A DNA stretch of 64,000 nt from Cylicocyclus nassatus (Eukaryota; Nematoda; Chromadorea; Rhabditida; Strongylidae): contig CATQJL010000223.1 of the NCBI GenBank assembly GCA_958299035.1, forward strand, positions 51,008,302 through 51,072,301, given 5' to 3'. The position numbers were made by a program, and so were the translations under genes. Of the stretch, positions 46,838-58,600 are shown one piece after another. The notes beneath the pieces were generated by a model. It searched no databases and was not told the DNA's origin. It saw nothing but the letters and a program-made list of their open reading frames with translations. Numbering within the stretch: the stretch's first letter is position 1; each line of letters opens with the position of its first letter.

Positions 46838-48680
46838 TGCTTAGCACCGTAGGTGCGATAGGGGGAGCCGGGCCCTCTCCAAGTGAAGGGGGTCCCTGCT
46901 ACTCCCATTCTTGTAAGGTGAAGGGGGTAAGTGAGCCCTGAAAGCAAAACCCACAAGTTACATACCATTTGAAAGCTGAGGTCATGTAGAATCGACCTAG
47001 ACAGTCGACTTTTTTCTAGGTCTTGCGCCGCGAGATATGAGGGATTTTATGTACTTCAAAAATCAACTGATCTTTTGTCCTCACTTTCTGCTCTCCGAAT
47101 GAATGCTGCGAGAAAGTCGACGGTCTACGTTTGTTAATGAAGACTTGCTCTGTAACATAGATAGATAATCAGCAGTGATTAGGTCTTCGTTTGCCAGAAA
47201 TCTACCGTTGAAAATGGACATGTTTTCAGATAAAATGTGGTGTATCTTTCGGTAGAGGGGGGGGGGGGGGACTAGAAAGAAGTCGATGATCTAGGTTGAA
47301 TCCCTGTTTCCTGAGCTTTCGAGTGGCATATAAATTGCTGGGCGAAAAAACTTACCAGTTTTCAAAAATAGGGTGGAGATATCTACTCTTAGCTTGCTCC
47401 ACCCAGCTCCACCAATGTATTGGCTTTTATCGGTCACGGGAGCAAGTACTTTTTAGAGCTGGGAAGCAAAAAAGCCCCAACATGCTTTATATACATTCGA
47501 AAGCTGAGATTAATCGATAGAATAGTAGAATCGACGTAGACCGTCTCTTTTTTCATAGCTTCTCTGTGAAGCGACATACGTGCAATTTTATACGCCTACT
47601 CACCAGCTAATTTTGTGTAATTATTTTGTACTTCATTTTTGAAACAAAGGACAAAGATAGAAAAAAGAGACGGTCTACGTTTACTGCCAAGGTCTTGCTC
47701 TGTGATACTGTTAGACAATCACGCACCTTCACTCATTCTTCACGCAGGAATTTCTTGATAAATACACACATGTTTAGCTAAAATGCCATGTATCTCTAGG
47801 TAGAGGGAAGATAGAGAAAAAGAGACGATCTATGTCGAATCCCTTTTTCGTAGGCTTTCTAATGGTATATAGTTTGTTGGGTGAAAAAACTTGTGGCTTT
47901 TCAAAAATGAGGTGGAGATATTTAATACTAACTTGCTCCACCCCGCTCCGGCTTTCTATGGGTCGCCGGAGGAAGACTTTTTTGGACTGGGAAAACTTTG
48001 TGCACCAACAATATACATACCATTCGATAGCTAAGAACACGAGGAATCGACGTAGACCGTCTCTTTTTTCCTCGCTTTTCTGTGAAGCGAGATACGAGCA
48101 GTTTTATCTAGCTACAATATCAGCCAATTCTGGGTAATTATCTTTTCAAAACAAGAAAGTCTTTTTCGAACTTTTATATATGATTCGAAAGCTTGAGAAA
48201 CAAGTAATCTAACTGCTTTTTTATTTGTTATCATTCAAGTGAAAGGAGATATGATACGATTATTGTCAGTAAACATGCATCCATGCTAGCCAATCCAGAT
48301 TTCCTACTCTTTCTCAACTCTTTCTTGCGATAGTGTGTATTCATTGATACAATGTTAATTATTCAAAGAATCGGACACCCTTTTGATTTTTATTTTTGAT
48401 TATGTTTCGTTAACAATCACTTTCAGTGCGCAGAGGGTCTCAAGCATGCGTTTTTTCAACAAACGCTGTTGCTTCGATACTCTCTTGCAGTCTTGATGTC
48501 TGAGGAGAAGAGCATCTGGCTTTTCCTTTTCAAACAAAGTGCCGTTGTAACAGCTGTTTGGTTCTCCCGCTATACCTTGATTCTAGTCTCATCCTCAGGT
48601 GAAAGGGGTCAGCCAGATTCCGGCCCTAAAGTGAAGGGGGTCAGAGATTTCTCCACCTATCGTATCTATGCTTAGCACGC
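46838..48680. repeat. three diverged ~525-540-bp tandem units between weak inverted ends
   Basis: Units are anchored by TTYGAAAGCTGAG/ATCGACSTAGAC at about 46966, 47494 and 48020, and by CTTTTCAAAAATGAGGTGGAG at about 47355 and 47897. Each has inverted GTAGACCGTCTC / GAGACGGTCTAC blocks. TGCTTAGCACCG...CGATAGG near 46838 and its loose inverse near 48655-48675, plus GTGAAGGGGGTC on both sides, may be the element ends. A G run of about 14 lies at 47257. Confidence 0.6.
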
Positions 48681-48959
48681 GATCTTTCGCGGGCTCTAGA
48701 ATTTTGCAATATCTGGCTTTAACTTGGAAGTCAATTTAACTCAATCAGTATATTGAAAAATGACTGACGTTTGCTTAAATATGTAGTGTGTAATCCCTGT
48801 TTGTATAGTATGTAATCCCTGTTTGTATATAGAAAGTTGTTTTGCTTGTTCTGTGAATACTATCGATGAACTCCTCTGTGCAGAACCAATGAAGATAGAA
48901 CTTTTCCCCATGATTGAAGCACGACGAGTGTTTGAGCCATTTTCTCGGCAGTCCGTTAA

Positions 48960-49310
48960 AGGCAGTGTCCGGGCAAAAACTCGATTTTAGGATTTTGTGC
49001 TTACGTGGACCTACTCGCTATGCTGAATTCGAAAACCTACACTGTAGAGCGCAAAAGCAGCGAAAAAGCTCTCTAACACAGGAGGGATATTACAGGTGGG
49101 CGAGGTCCTCCACCGTGAATTCACACTCCCAGCTTCCGGAACGATCTTGCTGGTTCCGATTTCAAGTCACGCGTTCGCACTTGCCGGTGGCGATAGCAGG
49201 AAGGCTACCGGAATTGAGAAGATCGCTCCGGAAGCCGAGAGCATGAATTCACCGTGGGGAAGGCCCCGCCCTTGATATCCCTCCTGCTTAGAGCCCTTTT
49301 TTCCCGTTTT
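48960..49310. mobile_element. AGGCAGTGTCCGGGC element, right end not found
   Basis: The left terminus follows TTAA (48956-48959), as for the 26310 element. Inside, CCACCGTGAATTCA and GGATATTACAGG-type blocks are inverted around a centre near 49170 (CTTCCGGAACGATCTT / AAGATCGCTCCGGAAG). A CACTGCCT right end with TTAA was not seen, so it may be truncated. Confidence 0.55.
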
Positions 49311-51114
49311 CGCAATTTATGTTACTCAAAATTACGAGATTGAAACTCATTTTTTGAAGGTATTTTTGGCTATCTGAATAAACTGCATTTCAATAGTGGA
49401 ACGCAAGTCTGTAATTATCACGGAGAACAAAATCACAAATCAACATTTAGTGGGAAGTATTGAATTCTGTTGAAGTCACGTAAGATTTCTCGATCCACCC
49501 AATGCATAGAGCATTCTATCAATATTCCTCCTTTTTATCATATTTTGTAAAGGTAAAAGTTCTGAAGGCTTCTAGTGTACTTGACATCTTATTCTTTTTG
49601 ATTTTGTGTTTTCAGTGCTAACAAAAGGAGGAATCTATAAATAGTACCAGAGTTAGACAAACTACATAGTTCCTGTAACTGAAATGAAAGCAAGAAGACA
49701 AAACCTACCGTGTACGACAGAGGCCAAATGCACTATCCTTTGAGGTAGGCGGTGTATATATGTATGATTTAAGTGCGCATATTCCCGCGTTAAATAAGCA
49801 GCAATAAGAATATTGAGGAATTGTTAATGTCTAAACATCAAAATGGTTGTTTAATTACAGCGGCAACAATGATATCAAAATTAAATGTTCATATCATACG
49901 TGGCAAAGATGGCAAAGCAGATTCGGTTCGATACTCGTCAGCGTCCTTGTGATTTGACGCTTGCTTTCAAATGCTTTCGTCCCAGGAAAAAGTGAACTCA
50001 CTGTTTGGAATTTTGATTTTGTCACTTTGTAACAGATGTCCAAGCTTAAAACAAGACGACGTCAGGGGCTTCTTTATGAATGTTAGGTTGGCAAACGTTA
50101 GTCTTGCAAGTAGTTTCATAACTCTCCATTTTTTTGATATCGTCCACTCATTTTTTGATAAAGGCAATGTAGATTAGTTGATGAGCTACAAATGTACATA
50201 AACTGTCTGATTTTTGGTGGCAAAGCGGAAAAAGTTCAAGCCTTTCCCGAAAACATACTAAACTAGCAAAAAGAAAATAGGCCGCGTAGCTTGATGGATT
50301 TGATTCAACAGCTTGAATCAAATCCAAGCATCAAGCCGAAACTACACCCAGATCGCTAGTCCATCTAGCAACCTCAAAGTTTTTCAACTCTGTGAAATTC
50401 TAATTTGACCAGCTTTAGGGAGATACGTTCATCTCCATTTCGCCACGAAACAATTTGCCCAGATCGTAGCTTAATCAACATATCAAAAGGTGAGCGCACC
50501 ACATTCAAGAGCAAAAGTTACAAAATTAGTAGCAAAACTTACGTGCCAAAACAGTATGCCTTGGCGGTGGTCAACATCTTACTTGGGGCCAAGTAAACAT
50601 AAAGCTTCCGCACTGCATCAGGTCAGCATACGAGCAGTGCGCAAGCCAGATTATCGTTGTCGCACCGCAGTCCTTCTTGAGGAGTAGGTGATGTTGACGG
50701 ACAGTCTAATAGATTTTCCGCTCATCATAGTGCGCTTGCTGTGCCGGGAGAATGCGGTAAAATTTGTATGTGAACAAGTAGATATTAGCTATGCTTGTGA
50801 CGTCAGCCACTTGCGCGCGCAAAATATACCGACAATACTGGTTGGCCATTTGTTCATGCACAAATTTTTCCCCGTTTTCTTGTCACCGCAGGCACAGTAT
50901 ATTTAGCGAAAGGTCTGCTCGATTGTACGCGAATGTCGAAGGCGTTTGGTATCGACGGGTACTCGTGCAATTGCCGCTCACTAATTACAGTTAGGCAAAG
51001 ATGAATCTGTATAAGATGCAACATTACATGTGAAGCGCAAGAGAATAAGGGATGTGCGGTAGGACCTCAAGACTATTTTGTAAAAACATAAAACAGTGAA
51101 AAACCTTCGTTCGA
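49311..51114. other. intergenic stretch with one hairpin, no supported gene
   Basis: Only short frames. A hairpin at 50289-50336 (GCTTGATG-GATTTGATTCAA with its inverse around a short loop) is the only structured feature seen. Confidence 0.45.
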
Positions 51115-51349
51115 TATACATTGGACATTTGCAGCAAAACGTTGAACAGTCTGTCATTTTGAGACCATCGTGCCGAGGGTCGTAGTCTTCCCTGAAGAAG
51201 TCGCGGAGTCTACCAGTCACCTTCAAGTCAAATCTAACTGGGCAGTTATACTCGTACGGTATAACTGCCCAGTTAGATTTCCTTAGCAGTGCTATGCAAA
51301 TCTGAGATGATGAGAGCTTCAACGTTTTACTGCAAATGTCCAATGTATA
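51115..51349. mobile_element. 235-bp palindromic element with internal perfect hairpin
   Basis: Ends TATACATTGGACATTTGCAG and their inverse bound the unit. Arms 51230-51251 and 51259-51280 form an exact 22-bp stem around a 7-nt loop near the right side. Non-coding. Confidence 0.75.
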
Positions 51350-51354
51350 GTGAG

Positions 51355-51556
51355 TACCCTATTTTCAGGTGTATAAGCCGCACCCTTTTTGCTCTGAGCG
51401 CGAGCAGATCCAGGCGTGCCGCCGCGCATATGTCTCGCAAAGCGGTCGCCTTATCGCATACTGCTCTCACTTAACGCGCTCCATGATGCCAGTCAGTCTT
51501 TTGGTGTGTTCGCCTTTAGAGCGAAAAGGGTGCGGCTTATACACCTGAAAATAGTG
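51355..51556. mobile_element. ~200-bp MITE with TTTTCAGGTGTATAAGCCGC ends
   Basis: CTATTTTCAGGTGTATAAGC and GCACCCTTTT at left are inverted at right. It abuts the preceding palindromic element. No protein; superfamily not determined, though the CACTATTTTCAGG-type end is shared with hAT-like families. Confidence 0.75.
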
Positions 51557-51679
51557 TAAAAGTATTTTTCACTTGTAGTTTTTTAAAAAATTCCTTATGA
51601 GCCAGCTTTATGTGGAACAAATCATAAAGTAGATTTTGCCATTTTTGCCCGTGGAATTTGACATTTTTGGGGTCAGTAT

Positions 51680-52443
51680 GTATAGGGGCCTGCAGGATCG
51701 CGAGAGTCGGACGTGCGTACGGCCATTGCGCCGCGCACGTCGTATGTCACTGGGTCGTACTCGATTTAGGCTGGATAGGTAAGATTTTTTTGTTTTTCCT
51801 CTCATTTCTCGCCTTCTTTTCCTTTCAGGCGGCGAACATATGTTGGTGCAGAGGAGTTTAAGATCTAGATTAAGGTGAGGTGCAGGATTATGCTCAATAC
51901 GGGCCAATATTGTGGACTTTTCACCCTTGCTTTGAAGAATGTTGAGTTTTCTGTTCTGGCTGTCCGATTATGTTCGATTTTTCGTCCTGCCTGCCCGGTT
52001 ACCAAACTCCGTTTTATTTGCAACGACTGTTCTACCTCATCTTGCATCATGCGTGTCATCACAATCATAATCATTGTCATCATCATCATCATCATCACAA
52101 GCAATATGCAAGATAAGGTAGAATAGACGGTAGAAATAGATCAGTTTGCTGTAACAGGGCAGCCAGGACAGAAAATCCAACATCTCAACCAGCAGGCATG
52201 GAAGGTCTGCAATATTGAGTCCGTATTGAGCATATTCCTGCACCTCACCTTAATTCAGATCTTAAACTCCTCCGCACCAACACGTGCTCACCGTCTGAAA
52301 AGAAAAGAAGGCGTGAAATGTAAAGAAAAACAAAAAAAACTTACCTATCTAGCCTTAATCGACTACGACCCAGCAATATCAGGCGTGCGCGGCGCAAAGG
52401 CCGTACGCGCGTCCGACTCTCGCGATCCTGCAGGCCCCTATAC
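51680..52443. mobile_element. 764-bp near-complete palindrome
   Basis: GTATAGGGGCCTGCAGGATC and CGCGAGAGTCGGACG at left are inverted at right. Pairing continues through GGCTGGATAGGTAAG, TTTCAGGCGGCGAAC-like and AGGTGAGGTGCAGGA blocks to a centre near 52085 marked by a (CAT)n tract. Each arm carries a GGTAAG donor-like and a TTTCAG acceptor-like motif about 50 bp apart on one strand. No conserved protein. Confidence 0.75.
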
Positions 52444-52669
52444 TTCAATCAGACTGAATGGACATGGGCTAGACACGTGCAAAATAAGGTGGACCTGTAT
52501 GCAGTAAACATGATTTTTGTATTTGCAATCAATTTCCATCATTCGACGATATCCCATAATAGTACGAAACATTTACACATTGCATACGGTAAGTGCGGTT
52601 CTTCCTCGTAATACAAGGACGAGATTGACATTCGTTTCATGTAATAGTGGAAGATATACAGCACTGACT

Positions 52670-55600
52670 ATGAAAATGCGCTTGGCTGTGTTTATTATGG
52701 CAATGCTTTTAGCAACACTAAGTAAGAAGGGAAATAAAATCACAAAAAAGCCAACAAACACCGGCAAAGGTAAGCTTCGTTTTTCCGAGCTCAGAAATTC
52801 TTTAGATATTCCGCATCAACTTTTCTAAAGTTGGTGTGATTACAAAAACCGCCACAGAAGATATAAGCTTGAAGACTATTTGAAATCATGAGATCAAAAG
52901 CGCGCTAAAGCAGGTCTGGCAGGTTGTCACCAAAAACTTGAGGAGATTACATTTCTGACAGAAGTGGCGTTGATTATCGAAAAATAACGGGAGAGTGAAC
53001 GGAAATATGGACTGTGTCAGTTGTAAATGGTCGCTTCTAAGATGCTTGTCAAACAACTCTTAGTCTCCATGATTTGCGTCAGATTTAGAAATTGTGGCAT
53101 AATAGGTTGAAACTCCAAGCAATGACAGGCTTTTACTCGAGCCATCTTTTGACAAAGATTTCATGCATTATTGAGCCAGGGACGGTCGGCCAAAAAATAT
53201 GATGACGATCTACGCATACGCTTCGCTTTGAATACTGACACTATTGGACCACCGAATCAGCACTTCTAGATCGGAAAAAATGATTATCTTCACAATATAT
53301 TGAGCAACTGAAAAATGTGGTGTGTCGGCGGTATGAATGAGCATGTATATGGAATCAAAGACTCTAAGCATTTCGGAATTGAAGAAACCAGGTGCCCAAT
53401 TTTCACGTAAGATCTAGTTCCGGAAGAAAAAATTTTATAAGGAGCACTCCTCAAGGCAGCACTCACGGCCAATTCCACATCCGTCGCAAGCTTTTTGATC
53501 CGCCATCACAATGCAGGGAGTCAAATCTTTGTTGGACTGTGTAAGATAAGAATATCTCATGCTTGTGTCTACGTGCATATTCTGCTCATGGTACGCAATA
53601 ATTCGAAAAAGGGCTATTCCAATATACGCCTCAAAAATTCAAAATCTCGAATTCCGCTGAAACATTGCACACAGGGGTAACTAGACATGCTGATAAATGT
53701 TAAATACTCATTTCGCATGAAAGATGCTTTTTTGCGGAGTTATGGTAGGTATAGGGTGGCGGGCAAGGTTCTCGGATTGGCAAAATTTCTAGGGGTTTAT
53801 TCGACATGCTGATAGCGAATATGACATTTTCCTTACGAAAACATCTTTTCGCATGACTACTGTAGGTGTACGGTAGGGGGTCAAAACCACAGACCTTCCT
53901 GGAACATCGCCAAGGTGGGGGGGGGGGGAGGGAGGGTATCTAGCATGCTGAACATGTGTACCATACTAACTCTGCAAGGTAATGCCATTTCCTTGGTTTA
54001 CGATGGGTATAGGTTAAGTGGGTCGAAATTCCCGATTTGCTCAAAACCGCCACCGAGGTTTTCAAACATGCTGATTACGAATAGTGCTGCTTGCTATAGT
54101 AACGCAGTATTTGGAGTCAAGGTAATTTGTACAACAAAAAATAATTGCCTTTTCCGCTTCAGGCCAATCTAAACCCCAAAATAATCCACGAAAAAGATTT
54201 ATCTTGCAAAACGAGAGCGATATTCGTCACATCAGATAACTCCCTGAACAAATTTCACGCGGAACAATTCTGATTCCTGCCATATAACTACCGTAACCCT
54301 ATGAGAAGTCTCAGAGCGCAAGAATACTTCAATATTCGTGATCAGCATGTCAAGTCAGTCAAATCGAGGTTTTGATTAACTCCCTACCCTGACCTAAGTA
54401 CTAGGGACGTTTTCGTACGAAAAAAGAAGGCCTACAAGCAAAGTGAATATCCCTCTGTGAGCGAGATCCGAGATTTCGAACTTTGGGTTTTGTATTCTGA
54501 CAGTACCATCTGAGCTAACTGAACACTATCTATAACAATTTTGACAGAGAAAACCCGATGATAAAGAAAGGAAAAAAGTATCGTTAGAAAATATTTTCTG
54601 CAACACATAATCTCTCGTGCCATTGAACACTGCTGACACCGTATAATCGATGGTTTCAACCAACCAGGTAATTAATCTTTCAGGTAACACGCTTCCGAAG
54701 ATCACTAAAGCCAATTATGCTTCCATTCTGAAAAACGTTGCATCCAAGTCGGAGTTAAAGGGAGAACCGTTCGACGCTGCCGAATCTGAACTTACCGAGA
54801 AGGAGGTCGAGGAGCTCTTTCGCGGTAAAAAAACGGTTCGCATGTGTATACGAATAGCAGAAACGAATTATGCAAAGCTCGATCTGAGCTCAGTACAGAA
54901 AATCATAGTTTCAGGCTGTAAGAATAAGGGCGAAGGTTCGTGTTTATGGTATTAAACGCGCCACAATAAATTATATTTCAGACATTCCCGCTCTGGTTGT
55001 AGAAGATAATCAACTTTTGAAGAAATTCTTCTTGTCTCCAAAACTTGTTGTTGAGTATGGATCAGGGAATTTGCCCATGATGCGAATACAAAGGAACAGA
55101 GACCTTGAGAACATTGATATGCTCAAATATGCATTCAAAAACAAAAATGCGTTGATTTTAGAAGACGGAGGTGAGAATGTTCATTACTGCACATCAAGCA
55201 TGTTCACGACTGAACGCAGGGTTTGTGGCAGACACGACTAGAAAAGATAATTAGTCAAAAGTGAGCATGCGCTTCCCATTCTGAGATTTATTCAATCGGT
55301 TTTTGCAATCACATATCTATCATAGCGCAGGAGAAGATCATTTCGGAATTCTTGTAAAATAGACTGTCGCAAATTGATGCTCTTTTCAAAGGCAGTGTCC
55401 GGGCAATGACTCGACTTCTGGAAAATTCATTACCTGGGGTTTTTCGCAGGCTGAATCCAAAGATCCACATTAGAAGGCGCGAAAATGGGGACATGCGTTT
55501 TTCGAAGCCTTACAATTTAAAATAGTACGGTTACCGCCAAAGCTGAGACGCAGAGTCGCTGCGAGATCCTACGGTTTAACCGTGGCGGCATGCGTACTGC

Positions 55601-58600
55601 CGCGCGCGTTCCTTTATACTCGATCCGTGCCGCCCGCGCACCTGCAATTATCACATGCTGTAAGCGCAAGGAATAGCCGCGTAGTGTGCGACGCAGTGGT
55701 AAGGCTGCCTCATCAATCAAGAGGTTAGGTATCACATCTTACGAGGGAAGGATACTTGGTGACCGTGACCTTTTGCAATGAGATGTATACCAGAAGGTGC
55801 GCCTTGGAACGCTGATTCTAAATCTATGTTCATTGCCTGCTGTGAGACTCCCTGAACGAAGTTATGGACTTTTCTCCATATTGATTTCGCGAGATTTAGG
55901 CAGTCAAAATCGTCAGTATCCCAGCTTTTTGGATTCTTATGTATCGGTGATGGTTTTCCTGAGCTTAACGTAAAGCTTTACTCTATCTGTACGCTTTTTG
56001 GTAGTGCGTAAGCGAACATTCCAACGATATTGGTGAATCCTGCATCACAAACAGAGCAAATTTTGGTGACAAGAAATGTTCATAACTTCTTTCGGAAGAG
56101 TGCACAGCACATAACGAAAACAGATTTGGAATCAGCGCTTCAAGATGCATTTAATGGTGTTCGTTTCATTTCGAAAGGCCACGGTCACCAAGTATCCTTT
56201 CCTTGTTAGTGTATGATTCGGAGAAACAGAAGTTGTCTTTTGCTTCCAAATGTTAACCTTCGGTAGCATTGCGAATGGGTGCTGAGCTTGAATTTTTGGA
56301 TCCAAATACGAAGTCATATTTTTTTGGCGTAAGTGTAGAGTTGATTATCAAGATGTGCAGCATACAGCGTAACGAAGAACTGGGAAATGGCAGCCATCCG
56401 CGGACCAGCAGCAGCGGCGCGGCATCCAATGTCCCGCCACCCGCGCACTAGATGTTGCGCCAACGTGTGACTGCAAGCGCGCTGCCCGCTCCAAGTGCCT
56501 GAGCAGGCGGTTAGTTTCCCAGCTATATTTCTTGCTTGTGGTCAAACGTCATGGGTTCGCACTTGCGCGATGGTATGTCCGAGGGGCCCTCTTTCACACC
56601 ATATTGAAGTCGCAAAACCTCCATCTTTCCGGACGCTGGTTTTAAGTGCTAACGTAAGGGTTTATTAGGCAACTCAGACTAAGAATTGTGTGGCAGAAGA
56701 TGGTCAAGAAAGTTTGTTACGGAGTATAGTTGGCAGCACGGAATCGCCCGATTGAACGCCCGCGCGCGTGTCTCTGGTGGGCTAACATTGGCATTTGCGC
56801 ATGAGTCATCATAGCGCCTGTACATGGCATTCGCGTTGCAGGCAGCTCGCGAGCGTTCAGTCTACAGCGACCCGGGCGATTTGGTGCAGTCGAGTTTACC
56901 ATGAGATTGAAAGATAATGGAACTCAGTATGAAAAGGGTTTCTTGGTGCTGGTACTATACTGATCGTACTGACAAGGGAATGGTCAGAAGTCGAAGTGGC
57001 CAAACCAGAGAAGCTGTATATCATTCGATGCAGTATAAAACGCTGACTTCGAATCTGTCTTCCTTATCTGCTTCCCGCTTTTGTGGACGAAGCTACAAGG
57101 GGTTTTATTGTGAAATAATCATACATAAAAACAGCAAAACTGAGCACATTATTGCGCTTTTAGCTTAGCTTCTGGCTTTAAATTTTAAGTAAGCTAGCTG
57201 CATGTTTTGGCCCAGCATTGAGGCGAACGTGGCTCTATACGGCTAAATTTTCAATTTCACGCATAATTTCTTAGCCAAATAACGGTCTTTAATGGCTTAT
57301 AGCTTCGTCCAGAAAAGCGATAAGCAGGTAAGGAAGACAGATTTAGAGTCAGCGCTTCATGCTGCATCTAACGGTATGCAGCTTGTCTGGAATGGCCACT
57401 TCGATTTTTGACCATTCCCTTGTGAGCATGAGTACGAATTGAGTGTGCAGTGAGACCTTACATAGGGTATCACCCAACAAAGGGAAAGGGATTGGATGGA
57501 AGCAAAACTCAAACAAAATCAGATAATGACCGTAAACTGATATCTGCGCTAATTGCCGTACTTCAAACATCTAGGTGGTATTTAATAATTACTGAACCCA
57601 AAATGACAATGTAGCAAACTTCTAGATTCAATTTTATCAAGAATAGCAAACATCACGGCGTCTCAACCATGTTACTTTCAGAATGTCACATCACAAAAGA
57701 GTTGACAACATTCAACGGAATTACGAACTGTAAAATAATCAGTGGCAATATAACTATTTCAAGCTCGATCGAGAATCCGCCAGCAAATTTCCGACTGCAG
57801 AAAATTAGTGGCTGCTTGAGAATAGATGGTACAAACATCACTAATATAGATTTCCTATCAGATGTGACCTATGGTCAAGTAACATGCACTCGAGGAAAGC
57901 ACGGTAGGTTCTTGGCGAAAAATAGGCCATGCTTTTGTATCTCTTGTGTCCATTGATCTTATATATAAAGCTGAATGTCTGTTTGTATGTATGTATGTAT
58001 GTATGTATGTATGTCTGTATGTCTGTCTGTGTGTACGTATGTTCCGAATAGAAAATTCCATTTCTGAACCGATCCGGACCAAACTTGGCACACATACACT
58101 TCGGGCCCCGGCGCGTGTCATAGGCTACTTTTCGTCATCGATCGATATCGATTTTATCGATTTTTATCGATTTTTTTGCTGAGTTCACCTACGGGGCTGG
58201 GAGTTGGCACAGGGGGGTAATCGAGCATGGGGATTCCGAATACAATATTGGTTTTCAGGATTATCGATTACTTTTATCGATTTTATCGATTTTTTTGCAA
58301 ATTTTGAGCTACGGGGCTGGGAGTTGGCACAGGGGGGTAATCGAGCATGGGGATTCCGAATACAATATTGGTTTTCAGGATTATCGATTACTTTTATCGA
58401 TTTTATCGATTTTTTTGCAAAGTTTGAGCTACGGGGCTGGGAGTTCGCACAGGGGGGTAATCGAGCATGGGGATTCCGAATACAATATTGGTTTTCAGGA
58501 TTATCGATTACTTTTATCGATTTTATCGATTTTTTTGCAAAGTTTGAGCTAGGGGGCTGGGAGTTGGCACAGGGGGGTAATCGAGCATGCTGATCATCCC

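Noticed and set aside
54990..55240. 74-codon frame taken as a separate small gene
   Set aside because: Most of it is exon 3 of the L-domain gene; the frame runs past the donor at 55171 into the intron.
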